This document shows, piece after piece, positions 16,517-25,127 of a stretch of DNA of 34,180 nt. The stretch lies in assembly GCA_003224855.1 (NCBI GenBank), contig QHZY01000076.1, positions 1 through 34,180 of the forward strand, given 5' to 3'. Numbering within the stretch: position 1 is the first letter of the stretch; every line of letters starts with the position of its first letter. The stretch is from Acidobacteriota bacterium (GTDB taxonomy: Bacteria > Acidobacteriota > Terriglobia > Terriglobales > Acidobacteriaceae). The notes under the pieces were generated by a model, which saw only the letters and a program-made list of their open reading frames with translations, ran no database searches and was not told where the DNA came from. A program made the position numbers and the translations under genes.

Positions 16517-18348
16517 CTGGCTGGTCCCTCCAATCCGAGCCAAGCGCGACGGCGCTGTTCCTGCTCCGGGGTTGCGTTTTCAAATTGCTTGATTTCAACC
16601 TGCAGCACTTGCCGGGTTCCGGCTGTGAACTTTACTTCACGTGTACCGCTGGCATTCTTGACCTGCAAACGCACCTCGTTGCCGGCAGCAACCGTCGCCA
16701 GCCTGGAATCGAAATCTGCGCCAGCCGGTTCGCCATTGATGCTGAGAATGGAGTCGCCTTCCTGCAGGCCCGCTGTTTCTGCGGCTGATCCCGGTTGCAC
16801 ACTGATCACCACCGCCGGCATGTCGAACATCCGGCTCGCTTCAAATCCCGGATCGCTGGTGTCGGTCATGGTGCGCGTGATCTGCAACCCGACGCCGCGA
16901 AGCAGATCGTTCCAGGGAATGGTTTCGGTACCGGCGACGTATCGCTCGAAAAAGCTCTGCAGGTTCAAATTGCTCACCGTCTCGGCGGCCTGGCGCACGC
17001 CTTCTGAATCAACAAAGAGTTTGGCCTTCTGCGCATAATTTCGATTGAGCCAGAGAAACACATCCTGCAACGATGCCTTTTGATGGCTCGCGTCGCGCAG
17101 GCCGAGGTCGAGAGCGTACCCCAGCAACTCACCCTCGCTGTAGTACGAAATGCTGCGGTCCGGCCGCCAGTAGGACGGATACTTTTCGAGCCACGCGCAG
17201 AGGCTTGACTCCTCGGCAGACTGGGTAAGATGAGCGGGCCGCCGCTCGATCTCTTCGATTCGATCGCCCAGATGATCCAGAAATGCCCGCTCGCTGAGCA
17301 TGCCGGTTTTCAAGAGCGTGTACTCCTGTACGGCATTGGTTACGCCTTCGCTGAACCATAACGCGTCGCTGTAATTTTCCTGCGTGTAATCGATTGGTTC
17401 GAGCGATTGCGGGCGAATGCGCTTCACGTTCCACAGATGAAAGAACTCGTGGGCGGTAACTTCCGGCAGCGAATCGGGATTCGCTGCCAGAGTCCGGGCG
17501 TTTATGTCGATGGCGGTTGAATAAGCGTGCTCCATTCCGCCTCCGCCGCCATCGGCGGGGAAGTGGTAAATGAATAAATAAGTGCTGAAAGGCTGATCCT
17601 GCATCCAGCTGGTTTCCGCCTGCACGATATCCCGAACCGTGCGGGCCAGCTTGGGCATGTCATAGTCTGACGTTTTCGCATCCACCACTATCCGGTAGCG
17701 GGCGCCGTTGCGATCAAAATCTGATTCAGCAAAGTCCCCGATCTCAACCGGTGAATCAACTAGCCGATCATAGTTGGGGGCGCTAAAGCCGGAGCTCTCG
17801 TCGGCCGCGAGAGCGGTTGCAATTTTCCAGTTTGCCGGCAGCTGGTCGAACGTGATTCGAATGGCCGCGGAGCGCATGTCGACCGGATACATCAGTATTT
17901 CCGCCAGGTTGAAAAAGGCGTGGTGAGTGCTCAGCTCCGCCCCATAGGGTCCGGGAAGTTTGGCGAGTATCTGGTATTCGACCACCGCTCCCTTCGCGCT
18001 TCCATCCAACCGCCAGCGGCTCTTGTTTACGGTGTGAATGGCGAGCTCGCTTCCGGACTGGCTATGCGCTTTAACCTCTGTGACGTATTGGGAAAAATCG
18101 CGAACCTGGTAGAGCGCGTTCCACACCGGCAGTTGCAAATCGCGGGTCGGCGCTCCGGCAGGAAGCACGATGCGGACTTTCACCAGGTGTGCTGAGGGAG
18201 TGATGAGAGAGACCGAGTAGTGGATAGCAGGCTGAGGCTGACCGGTCGCGAGCGGCCGGGCTTCGTGCAGCGCTGCTTCCTGCAGAGCAAGCGCGCTGAC
18301 AGCAGTGAGCGACAGTACGAACAGCAACCGGGCGAACGCTCGTCGCAT
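16513..18348 (-). CDS. M61-family (glycyl aminopeptidase-like) metallopeptidase with PDZ domain
   Basis: This 611-residue protein begins with a clear Sec signal peptide (MRRAFARLLFVLSLTAVSALA). Beta-rich N-terminal sequence precedes a zinc peptidase core with VTAHEFFHLWNVKRIRP (HEFFH at ~299-303) and, further on, ALWFSEGVTNAVQEY (the downstream Glu ligand region). A C-terminal PDZ domain (~515-580, VVISVQPGSAAETAGLQEGDSILSINGEP) follows. This order is that of M61 peptidases, which are exported in diderm bacteria and cleave N-terminal Gly/Ala residues. Substrates are unknown here. The ATG lies right at the mpl join point, and upstream spacing is disturbed by the mpl deletion; a weak GAGGA lies 11-12 nt before the ATG. 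Its stop overlaps the plsC start. Confidence 0.92.
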   Translation of the reverse strand: MRRAFARLLFVLSLTAVSALALQEAALHEARPLATGQPQPAIHYSVSLITPSAHLVKVRIVLPAGAPTRDLQLPVWNALYQVRDFSQYVTEVKAHSQSGSELAIHTVNKSRWRLDGSAKGAVVEYQILAKLPGPYGAELSTHHAFFNLAEILMYPVDMRSAAIRITFDQLPANWKIATALAADESSGFSAPNYDRLVDSPVEIGDFAESDFDRNGARYRIVVDAKTSDYDMPKLARTVRDIVQAETSWMQDQPFSTYLFIYHFPADGGGGGMEHAYSTAIDINARTLAANPDSLPEVTAHEFFHLWNVKRIRPQSLEPIDYTQENYSDALWFSEGVTNAVQEYTLLKTGMLSERAFLDHLGDRIEEIERRPAHLTQSAEESSLCAWLEKYPSYWRPDRSISYYSEGELLGYALDLGLRDASHQKASLQDVFLWLNRNYAQKAKLFVDSEGVRQAAETVSNLNLQSFFERYVAGTETIPWNDLLRGVGLQITRTMTDTSDPGFEASRMFDMPAVVISVQPGSAAETAGLQEGDSILSINGEPAGADFDSRLATVAAGNEVRLQVKNASGTREVKFTAGTRQVLQVEIKQFENATPEQEQRRRAWLGLEGPAR

Positions 18349-19624
18349 GTGGCGAGTTTATCCTCGCGCCTTTGCCTATGTCAGCCGCCAGGGCGGCGAT
18401 GTTCAAACGCTCGGCTTCAGGAATTGAGTCCGACTTAAAAACGTTGGCGATGACAACTTCGTCGGCCAGCGCCAGGCTCTTTGCCAGCTGCGCTTGCAGG
18501 ATGTTTCGTCGCAAGGTGTTCGAGCGCGGCTCGAGGATTGCCCAAACCCGCCCCTTTGGATAGCGCGAGCGCAGCGCAGTCAGGGTGCCGGCAATGGCCG
18601 TGGGATGGTGGGCGAAATCGTCAATGATGGTGATGCCGCTGACCTCGGCTCGGACCTCCAGTCGGCGCTTCACGCTCTTGAACGTCTTCAGGGCAATTGC
18701 AATTGTTTCCTTGCTGATGCCAAAGCCGGCGGCCATGGCGGTTGCTGCAATCGCGTTCCATACGTTGTACTCGCCACCCAGCGCAAACTCGAACTCACCC
18801 CAGGGCTGGCCATGATGCAGCAGCCTCCACGAAGTGTTCTTGGGCGTGAGATTTAAATCGGCCATCTGCCATGCGGAGCGCGTTTCCGAGCCATATCGCT
18901 CGACCGGGCAATATGCGCGGGCCAGGCATGCTTCGAGGCTGTGCCCGGTGTCAAAAGCAACGATGCGTCCTCGCCGCGGTACCACATTGACCAGGCGCTT
19001 GAATGCGGTCTCAACTGCGTCCAGATCTTTGTAGATGTCGGCATGATCGAACTCGACCGAAGTTAAAATTAGGGCATCGGGAAAATAGTGCAGGAACTTG
19101 GGGCCTTTATCGAAAAACGCGGTGTCGTATTCGTCGCCTTCAATGATGAAGTGCTTGCCGGCGCCCAGTCGAAAGCTGCTGCCGAAATTCTCGGCGATTC
19201 CACCGATCAGAAATGACGGCGCACGACCCGCGCTTTCGAAAATCCACGACAGCATGGAAGTGGTAGTTGTCTTGCCGTGGGTTCCGGCTATGACGATAAC
19301 TTCCTTGCCCACAAGGAACTCGTCGTGCAGGATCTGCGGCATCGAGCAGAAGGGAATGCGCTGGTCGAGCACATGCTCAAGTTCGACATTGCCGCGAGAA
19401 ATGGCGTTGCCCACCACTACAAGGTCCGGCCGGGGAGTGAGGTTTTCTGTGGCAAAGGGCTGGGCCACTTCGATTCCCATCGAGGCAAGAAAATCTGACA
19501 TCGGAGGATACGCCGCGGCATCCGACCCGGTTACGTGAAATCCGCGCTCATTGAGCATGCCGGCCAGTGAGGCCATGGCGGTGCCACAGACGCCGATCAG
19601 GTGTATGTGCTTGCGCTTGGTCAT
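18071..19624 (-). CDS. mpl: UDP-N-acetylmuramate:L-alanyl-gamma-D-glutamyl-meso-DAP ligase (Mpl); C-terminus lost at about 18345
   Basis: Mpl reattaches recycled murein tripeptide to UDP-MurNAc, a cytosolic Mur-ligase reaction using ATP. It starts MTKRKHIHLIGVCGTAMASL at ATG 19624, sharing ATGA with the ldcA stop. The P-loop is AGTHGKTTTTSML (~113). HFIIEGDEYDTAFFDKGPKF, EFDHADIY and the C-terminal domain marker IDDFAHHPTAI are Mpl rather than MurC in style. Homology ends near residue 426 at ALAADIGKGAR. The usual last 35-40 residues (with an MSNGGFGGIHxKLL-type end) and the intergenic spacer are absent. The frame then reads 278 nt into the M61 gene out of frame and stops at 18071. A longer frame to 19876 would overlap ldcA and is not the start. 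Confidence 0.88.
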   Translation of the reverse strand: MTKRKHIHLIGVCGTAMASLAGMLNERGFHVTGSDAAAYPPMSDFLASMGIEVAQPFATENLTPRPDLVVVGNAISRGNVELEHVLDQRIPFCSMPQILHDEFLVGKEVIVIAGTHGKTTTTSMLSWIFESAGRAPSFLIGGIAENFGSSFRLGAGKHFIIEGDEYDTAFFDKGPKFLHYFPDALILTSVEFDHADIYKDLDAVETAFKRLVNVVPRRGRIVAFDTGHSLEACLARAYCPVERYGSETRSAWQMADLNLTPKNTSWRLLHHGQPWGEFEFALGGEYNVWNAIAATAMAAGFGISKETIAIALKTFKSVKRRLEVRAEVSGITIIDDFAHHPTAIAGTLTALRSRYPKGRVWAILEPRSNTLRRNILQAQLAKSLALADEVVIANVFKSDSIPEAERLNIAALAADIGKGARINSPHATSVRPVAVRTVAHCCQRACSAGSSAARSPAARDRSASACYPLLGLSHHSLSTPGESPHRASCRSADPRFATAGVERALPGSRFFPIRHRG

Positions 19625-20193
19625 ACCTGAAATGATTGCTCTCCTTTTTTGGCGCTTGCGGCAGCAGCGACGCTGCGCGTTGCCGGTTCCAGAATTTTCA
19701 GGCTCACCTCGGATCCCCGCACCTGTAGTTCGGCCTTGACTCCCATCGGCAAGGTGATGTTTTGCCGTGCTACGTGTCCTGATCGCAACCCGTAGGCTAC
19801 CGGCACGCCGATATCGCCCACAATCCGCATTACGACTTCCCGCAGGCTGTAGCCCTGGTCTTGCATCTGGAAGCAATCCAGCATCTCGCCGAAGATTATC
19901 CCGCGCACCGAGTCAAGCTTGCCGGCCAGCTTCAGCTGCATAAGCATGCGATCAATCCGGTAAGGCTTTTCGCCCAGGTCCTCCAGGAACAGGATCCTGT
20001 CATCAGTACGGAGTTCATAGGGCGTGCCGAGCGAGGCGGCCAAGATGGAGAGACATCCGCCGTAGAGAGCGCCTTGCGCTGAGCCGTCGTTGAGTCCGAT
20101 CACTTCTGCGTTCAGCGGAACCTGCCATTGCTCCTGTCCCGAAACCGCTGCCTCCCATGAGCTGGTCTCCACGCCATCTTCGTCGGCGAAATC
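19621..20193 (-). pseudogene. ldcA: LD-carboxypeptidase LdcA (S66), C-terminal part
   Basis: This is the second part of a split LdcA reading frame. LdcA removes the terminal D-Ala from recycled murein tetrapeptides in the cytosol. From DFADEDGVETSSWEAAVSG it continues through GALYGGCLSILAASLGTPYE, LFLEDLGEKPYRIDRML (which carries the family's catalytic Glu) and VPVAYGLRSGH (the catalytic His), so two of the three S66 catalytic residues remain. No start codon with a ribosome-binding site exists for this part. It ends with TGA overlapping the mpl ATG (ATGA), which is how the intact gene would be coupled to mpl. About 65 codons, including the Ser nucleophile region (usually GYSD), are missing between this part and the next entry. 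Confidence 0.85.
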
Positions 20194-20420
20194 TACATCT
20201 GCTCAAGTTCCTGCAACCGGCGCTTTGCCGTGCCTGCGAAATACAAATCTTGTTCTAGGATCGATTCCAGGTAGAACGGTTTATAACCCATCCGTCGCAG
20301 CGCAGCACAGCCCAGTTCCAGCGCTTCGCGTTTCATATTGCTGGCGGGCGCGACAATACCGACCGTGTCTCCGGGCTGCAGAGCCGGCGCCAGCAAGCGC
20401 TCACTATGGGCCGAGTTCAT
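20193..20420 (-). pseudogene. ldcA: LD-carboxypeptidase LdcA, N-terminal part, stops at the join
   Basis: ATG 20420 opens 75 codons with the S66 N-terminal pattern (LQPGDTVGIVAPAS, then a helix and DLYFAGTAKRRLQELEQM). TAG at 20195-20193 ends it exactly where homology switches to the C-terminal part in another frame. In homologues this helix is followed by the ARGGYG and GYSD blocks; neither exists anywhere in the window. The gene lies 56 nt after dapF and together with dapF and mpl forms a cell-wall group. Confidence 0.85.
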
Positions 20421-20476
20421 CTCAGCAAGATGTTAACAGCGGCAGCCCTGGTGGTCTGGTATCGAAGGTGTGACTA

Positions 20477-21268
20477 CTAAGTGTCACCTAAGAAAAATTC
20501 CCCTTTGCAGACCACCTCCGCCCAGCCCCGAAGGTAGATCTGGTCATCCCAGCGGACGCTCTGAGCTCCGCCCGGAGCGCTCACCTCGACCGGCGACTGT
20601 ACTCGTCCCGCCGCCATGGCGGCTGCCGCCGCTGCACACGATCCGGTGCCGGAAGACTGTGTTTCGCCGGCTCCACGCTCATAGAATCGCACGTCGAGTG
20701 CTCTCTGCCGAACGCACACAAACTCGACGTTGACACCGTTCTCGAACTCCGGCCGGCGCCCAATCTCTTCGCCCAACTGGCGCCAGTTTGCAGGAAAGTC
20801 GTCGACAAAAATCACAAAGTGAGGATTACCCATCGAAACGCGGGCTCCGCTGACAGTCCCAGTGCTCAGCGTAAGCGTCAATTCGCCCTCGGTTTTCGGT
20901 TCTCCCATGGCAGCTTCGAATTCGAAGCCTAACTCGCGGCGGCTGGTCAGGATGCAGGTCTTAAGCCCTGCGCCGGTCTTGATGATCACGCGTTCGCGCG
21001 GCTCTTCAGAGCAAAGCGCCGCCGCGACGCAGCGGGTGCCGTTTCCTGAAATCTCCGCTGCCGATCCGTCTGCATTCAGCAGGCGTGCTTCGATATCAGC
21101 ATCGCTCGCCGGAAACAACCACTCCACCCCGTCAGCTCCGATTCCGTTGTGGCGATCACACATTTTCCGCGTGAGCTCGGCCAGGTTGCCCGCGCGGCCT
21201 CCGTCAACAATCAGAAAGTCGTTTCCGCATGCGCTGAACTTGGCGAACGGGATCATCATTGGGCTCAT
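20477..21268 (-). CDS. dapF: Diaminopimelate epimerase DapF
   Basis: DapF interconverts LL- and meso-diaminopimelate, for lysine and for peptidoglycan. The two catalytic cysteines are visible: Cys80 in ISGNGTRC and Cys211 in SSGTGSCA. The substrate-binding blocks ACGNDFLIVDGG, MGNPHFVIFVDD and ERGAGETQSSGTG are all normal. The 263-residue length is slightly short of many homologues but has no visible gap. AAGG lies about 8 nt before ATG 21268; further ATGs at codons 4-5 are possible. It stands directly upstream of ldcA and mpl in the same direction, consistent with a DAP/murein peptide role. Confidence 0.95.
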   Translation of the reverse strand: MSPMMIPFAKFSACGNDFLIVDGGRAGNLAELTRKMCDRHNGIGADGVEWLFPASDADIEARLLNADGSAAEISGNGTRCVAAALCSEEPRERVIIKTGAGLKTCILTSRRELGFEFEAAMGEPKTEGELTLTLSTGTVSGARVSMGNPHFVIFVDDFPANWRQLGEEIGRRPEFENGVNVEFVCVRQRALDVRFYERGAGETQSSGTGSCAAAAAAMAAGRVQSPVEVSAPGGAQSVRWDDQIYLRGWAEVVCKGEFFLGDT

Positions 21269-21273
21269 TCTGC

Positions 21274-22875
21274 TTACCTTCTGGCGCGATAGATCACAGC
21301 TTCCGGCTGCCCGGAGACGTGCAGCACCGCCAGAGCTGTCAAATTGGTTTTGTCTGCCTGCTGCGCGACCGGATCTCCCTCAAAGGCAATAACAAAATCC
21401 GCGAAGCGGCGCGGGTTGGCAAGCGCCTGCTCCCACAGGCCATCGGGATCGGTAGGGCGTTTCCACACCCGATGATTGCCCTCATTTATAACGCGGCGAA
21501 GCGGGATGCCTGCCTGCTGCAAAGCGCCGACGTGATCGCCCACATACATCAGCAGGGTCGAACCTGCAGGCAGGGCCGAAAGATATTGTGCCACTTCTTT
21601 TTCGAGCGCAATGCGAGTCTGGCCGTTAACCCGGGCCTCAGTCAGGGTTATGGGATCCCGCCAGGTTGAGGCATAGCTCAAGACAAGCAGCGCGAGCGCA
21701 GCCACCGCCATAGCCCGGCGCAGTCTAAGCCCGCCGGTCGCGTCGAACAGGGCATTGACGGCCAGCACTGCACAAACACAAAAAGCGGGCAGCATCTCAA
21801 TTCCGTAGCGTGTGTTGTAGCGGCTATGCGGCCACCAGTCGGGAACATAGATGGGCACGCCGCCGTAAGCCACCGACCACGCATAGAACAGCAACGGCAG
21901 CCAGAGCAGCACAACCAGCGGCTGCGTCCGCGATTGAGATTTCGCAAGTGCCGGAAGTTTTCTGTGCAGGTAGGGCAGGGAACTGAGAGCTCCGATCAGG
22001 GCGACGCCTGGCCAGAGCGCTTGCAGAGCATTCGTTCCGGCGACATTGAGCTGGGCGGATTTCAGAAAGTAAGCGCCCGCGATCAGTATGTTTCCGGTAC
22101 CAGGGTGGCGGGCGTTTCCGGCCGCAATCGACCGCCGCTCGATCGCCTTGGCAGAGTAAGGCCCGTCTGCAAACTCCAGCGGATTGCGGTAAACCGCTGC
22201 ATTGTAGGCGAGCCACAAAACAGGGCCGCTCATCGCCAGCAGCACCAGGCGGATCACGATGCGCTTCCCCGGGCGCAGTACGACAGCCGCAATCAACAAT
22301 CCTGCAGCCAGAAACCATCCGTCATAACGAGCCAGCGATGAGCCCATTACGCACCAGCCGCATTTCATCAGCCAGTCGTTGTTCTTACTTCGGACGAACT
22401 CGCTAAAAAAAACCAGGCTCCAGATGAACAGTGCCAGATAAAGGACTTCCGTCATTGCTATCGATTGCAGGTAGAGCAGGTTCGGGTTGGCGGCGAAGAT
22501 TGCGGCAGCGATCCACGCTAAGGCAGGTTTGTCTGCCTTCAGGCATCGAACCAGCCGAAAGATGCCGACGGTAGCGAGTACGAAGGCGATCATGGACGGG
22601 ATCGATCCTGCTACGCCGCTGCGCCATAACCAGTCAGAAATGACGAAGGGCAGAATAAAAAGATGCTGTAAGGGCAACCAGACCGTTCCCAACTGCAGAA
22701 GGCCGGGAGTCTGCGAGTCGAAAACCCGCCGCGCAATGTTGATATGAGCGACCGCATCGCCGTAGAGCAGCACCTCACCGGCCCGGAAATAGTAAGCAAA
22801 CGTCAGGAAGGAAATGCAGGCAGCAAGCCATGCCAGCAGCGCTGTCTCGCGGTTCCAGCGCGGCTTGGCTGGCAT
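21274..22875 (-). CDS. Multi-pass GT-C fold glycosyltransferase-like membrane protein
   Basis: About 533 residues from ATG 22875 (a TTG at 22881 would add two codons and overlap the PfkB stop). Roughly ten membrane helices are seen, with the first periplasmic loop carrying the acidic GDAVAHINIARRVFD motif and then LGTVWLPLQHLF. That layout is common to GT-C transferases such as the ArnT/PMT and related polyprenyl-phosphate-dependent families. The C-terminal ~120 residues are a soluble domain (from ARVNGQTRIALEKEVAQYLS). Substrate and acceptor are unknown. It lies between the PfkB gene and dapF with very short gaps (2 and 5 bases), so it is very probably co-transcribed with them. Confidence 0.82.
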   Translation of the reverse strand: MPAKPRWNRETALLAWLAACISFLTFAYYFRAGEVLLYGDAVAHINIARRVFDSQTPGLLQLGTVWLPLQHLFILPFVISDWLWRSGVAGSIPSMIAFVLATVGIFRLVRCLKADKPALAWIAAAIFAANPNLLYLQSIAMTEVLYLALFIWSLVFFSEFVRSKNNDWLMKCGWCVMGSSLARYDGWFLAAGLLIAAVVLRPGKRIVIRLVLLAMSGPVLWLAYNAAVYRNPLEFADGPYSAKAIERRSIAAGNARHPGTGNILIAGAYFLKSAQLNVAGTNALQALWPGVALIGALSSLPYLHRKLPALAKSQSRTQPLVVLLWLPLLFYAWSVAYGGVPIYVPDWWPHSRYNTRYGIEMLPAFCVCAVLAVNALFDATGGLRLRRAMAVAALALLVLSYASTWRDPITLTEARVNGQTRIALEKEVAQYLSALPAGSTLLMYVGDHVGALQQAGIPLRRVINEGNHRVWKRPTDPDGLWEQALANPRRFADFVIAFEGDPVAQQADKTNLTALAVLHVSGQPEAVIYRARR

Positions 22876-22877
22876 CT

Positions 22878-23609
22878 TCAATCCAGGTGGGTCAGCTCAC
22901 GAAATAGTTGAAATCGCGCGTCAATTTGTTCGCGAGTAAGATTCTGCAGGCGCGTAGTGCCGAACTCCTCCACCGCGAACGATCCCATCACGCTGCCGTA
23001 AAACAATGCGCGCTTCAGCACTTCGCGGTTCAACTCCGCTTTGCGCGCGGCGCGCAGCAGGTTGGGTTCATTGTGGGCCAGCATTTTGACTTCGGTGTCA
23101 TTGATCAGCAGCACGTCGACAACTTTCAGCGTACGCTCGAGTTCTGCGCGGGTGCGCTGAATCCAATAGTTCATGGTGTCGCCGCCGGTCAGGCGCACTC
23201 CGTTCATTTCGCGCCGTACCAGTGCCTGGAGATCTGGATGGATGTTAGCCAAAAATAAAAACTGGGAATCGCGATATTCGGCGGGAATGTGAGGTTCGAA
23301 TTTCTCGAACACGTTCAACTCGGTGAAATCGGTTTTGGCCTCGTTCAGGTTGTCAGTGTAATGGCCTCCCCAGCGGAAGGTCTTGCCCTGAACGCGTTCG
23401 ATCCCTCGAGTGTCAATGTCGCGTTTTTTGAAAGCCTCGAAGTGCTGGGCGGTGAAGTCATCCCCGACCACGCCCACTACCCGAACCTGAGTGAAGTAGC
23501 TGGCCGCGAGCGCGAAAAAAGTGGCCGCGCCGCCTAATAGGTTTTCAGCTTTGCCGGAGGGCGAAGCGACATTGTCGAATGCCACCGAACCAACTACCAC
23601 GATGCTCAT
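22878..23609 (-). CDS. PfkB-family carbohydrate/nucleoside kinase, lacking the catalytic GAGD segment
   Basis: PfkB-family kinases phosphorylate sugars or nucleosides with ATP. This 243-residue protein has the N-terminal GSVAFDNV and [15 protein letters not shown] blocks and VGVVGDDF, then [10 protein letters not shown] (~165-174). After [10 protein letters not shown] (residue 190) it continues directly with [27 protein letters not shown], which in relatives follows the DPTGAGDSFAGG block. That block holds the catalytic Asp and the anion hole, and about 60 residues around it are absent. The join (about 23040) is in frame. As it stands the enzyme should be inactive. ATG 23609 overlaps the mtnP stop (ATGA). 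Neighbour mtnP suggests an adenosine- or ribose-type substrate. Confidence 0.82.
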   Translation of the reverse strand: MSIVVVGSVAFDNVASPSGKAENLLGGAATFFALAASYFTQVRVVGVVGDDFTAQHFEAFKKRDIDTRGIERVQGKTFRWGGHYTDNLNEAKTDFTELNVFEKFEPHIPAEYRDSQFLFLANIHPDLQALVRREMNGVRLTGGDTMNYWIQRTRAELERTLKVVDVLLINDTEVKMLAHNEPNLLRAARKAELNREVLKRALFYGSVMGSFAVEEFGTTRLQNLTREQIDARFQLFRELTHLD

Positions 23610-24466
23610 AGATATTTGCCCACGATCAGTGCCAATTTCTTTCTGGTGGCAGCGGGAATCATTTTGCGATCGGTGACGATTGCATTCTTAAGCGCGGAAC
23701 CGCATTTGCATCCCCGTTCTTTAGGCATGGCAACAACCGTCTCCCGCACCACGCGGCACGCGTTTTCGGCATTCTTCAGCAGCACAGCGATGATTTGGTC
23801 GACCGTGACCGAGTCGTGATGAGGATGCCAGCAGTCGTAGTCGGTAACCATGGCCATGGTGGCATAGCAGAGCTCAGCTTCGCGCGCCAGCTTGGCTTCC
23901 TGCAGGTTGGTCATGCCGATGACGTCCATGCCCAGGCCGCGATATACATTTGATTCCGCGCGGGTCGAAAACTGCGGACCCTCCATGCACAGATAAGTCC
24001 CACCACGCTTACAGATTACGCGCGCTCGCTCTCCGGCCTCAGCCACCACGTCGGCAACTTCCGGGCAAACCGGATCGGCAAAAGCGACATGCGCGACAAT
24101 GCCATTGCCGAAGTAGGTGTCCACGCGGTGGCGGGTGCGGTCGAAAAACTGGTCGGGAATCACGAATTCCAGCGGCCGGTGCTCTTCTTTAAGCGAGCCC
24201 ACCGCCGATATGGAGATGATCCGCTCCACCCCCAGCTGCTTGAAGCCGTGAATATTTGCCCGAAAATTCAGCTCGGAAGGAAGAATGCGATGTCCCCGGC
24301 CGTGTCTTGCCAGGAAAGCGACTTTACGCCCCTCAAGAGTTCCCAGAACGTAGGCATCGGAAGGCGGGCCGAACGGGGTTCTTAATTTAAGTTCTTTGAT
24401 CTGTTTCAGCCCGGGCATGGCATACAGGCCGCTACCCCCGATAATGCCTATCCCCGCCCTCTGCAA
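23606..24466 (-). CDS. mtnP: S-methyl-5'-thioadenosine phosphorylase (MTAP/PNP family)
   Basis: MTAP splits methylthioadenosine with phosphate into adenine and methylthioribose-1-phosphate, the first step of methionine salvage. The 286-residue protein shows [13 protein letters not shown], the phosphate-binding region with [38 protein letters not shown], the [10 protein letters not shown] block, the substrate-purine region [14 protein letters not shown] and VTDYDCWH. It is complete. The start is TTG 24466, with AGGAGG only 4 nt upstream, so the spacing is short. It is first in the minus-strand cluster, behind the candidate -10 at 24491-24496. Confidence 0.93.
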   Translation of the reverse strand: MQRAGIGIIGGSGLYAMPGLKQIKELKLRTPFGPPSDAYVLGTLEGRKVAFLARHGRGHRILPSELNFRANIHGFKQLGVERIISISAVGSLKEEHRPLEFVIPDQFFDRTRHRVDTYFGNGIVAHVAFADPVCPEVADVVAEAGERARVICKRGGTYLCMEGPQFSTRAESNVYRGLGMDVIGMTNLQEAKLAREAELCYATMAMVTDYDCWHPHHDSVTVDQIIAVLLKNAENACRVVRETVVAMPKERGCKCGSALKNAIVTDRKMIPAATRKKLALIVGKYL

Positions 24467-24490
24467 TCAGCCTCCTGAAACAAACACACG

Positions 24491-24496
24491 ATTATA
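24491..24496 (-). promoter_or_regulatory. Candidate -10 box for the mtnP cluster
   Basis: The minus strand has TATAAT 25 nt before the TTG of mtnP, and it is the only such element between the two divergent gene blocks. No convincing -35 is seen at 16-18 nt. Confidence 0.4.
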
Positions 24497-24588
24497 CAGA
24501 TCGCAACCAGGTAAGGTCGCAGGCTGCTCTAATGCTGATTACAGCTAAACACCCAGCAATAAACGTGTTGTCACCGAATTCAGGACAG

Positions 24589-24864
24589 TCATTCCCCGAA
24601 CAGTTGCACCTGGCGAGTATCGGTGGGAAGGCCGTGGCGCTTTCGGCGACTGGCGCCGATGACAGCCAGAACGGTCAAAGATTCGAGAGCGGCGCGCGGC
24701 ACAAAGATGCGCTGCACGTTGGCCCGGAGATCGGGCGGATTGACCAGGAAGCCCTCTGCCGTAGTCAGGCTCAGGTCGTTGGGCATCATGCCTTCCAGGA
24801 CCTCGCTGTCTTTAAACTTGAGGTCGTTCTTGCGGACTACGACTTTCTTGTGGGTTGAAGGCAT
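24589..24864 (-). CDS. Small conserved hypothetical protein (91 aa)
   Basis: ATG 24864 opens a 91-residue soluble protein starting MPSTHKKVVVRKNDLKFKDS. It has alternating strands (KVVVRKNDLKF, DLSLTTAEGFLVNP, NVQRIFVPRAALESLTVLAVIG) and ends in a basic tail (ASRRKRHG), a pattern compatible with a small beta-barrel regulatory or RNA-binding fold. I do not recognise the family, and no motif gives a function. It sits alone between mtnP (same strand, downstream) and the divergent cca gene. Confidence 0.65.
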   Translation of the reverse strand: MPSTHKKVVVRKNDLKFKDSEVLEGMMPNDLSLTTAEGFLVNPPDLRANVQRIFVPRAALESLTVLAVIGASRRKRHGLPTDTRQVQLFGE

Positions 24865-25127
24865 ACGGGTTATCCGGGCGCAAAAGGCCGCGAGGCGATT
24901 TTCGCATTATTGTTGCCCGAAACGGTGCGCGATGTAGGTTCGTTGTAGCCAAACGGTTAACCTTGTGTTATTTTCTTGTGCTTGTTGGATCCCATCTTTG
25001 CCACTGTAAGTCTATTGGAGAGAGCCACTTACAAAACGGTGTGCGGGGCCAGCGATACCCTTAATCCAGCTCTGATGAAAAATTGTCGTGTATGCGGCGC
25101 AGTTTTGCTGCGCCGGTACAAGTAAGA

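Noticed and set aside
19625-19876. 84-residue N-terminal extension of mpl
   Set aside because: It overlaps ldcA out of frame and is Arg/Gly-rich shadow sequence; the ATG at 19624 begins exactly at the conserved Mpl N-terminus.
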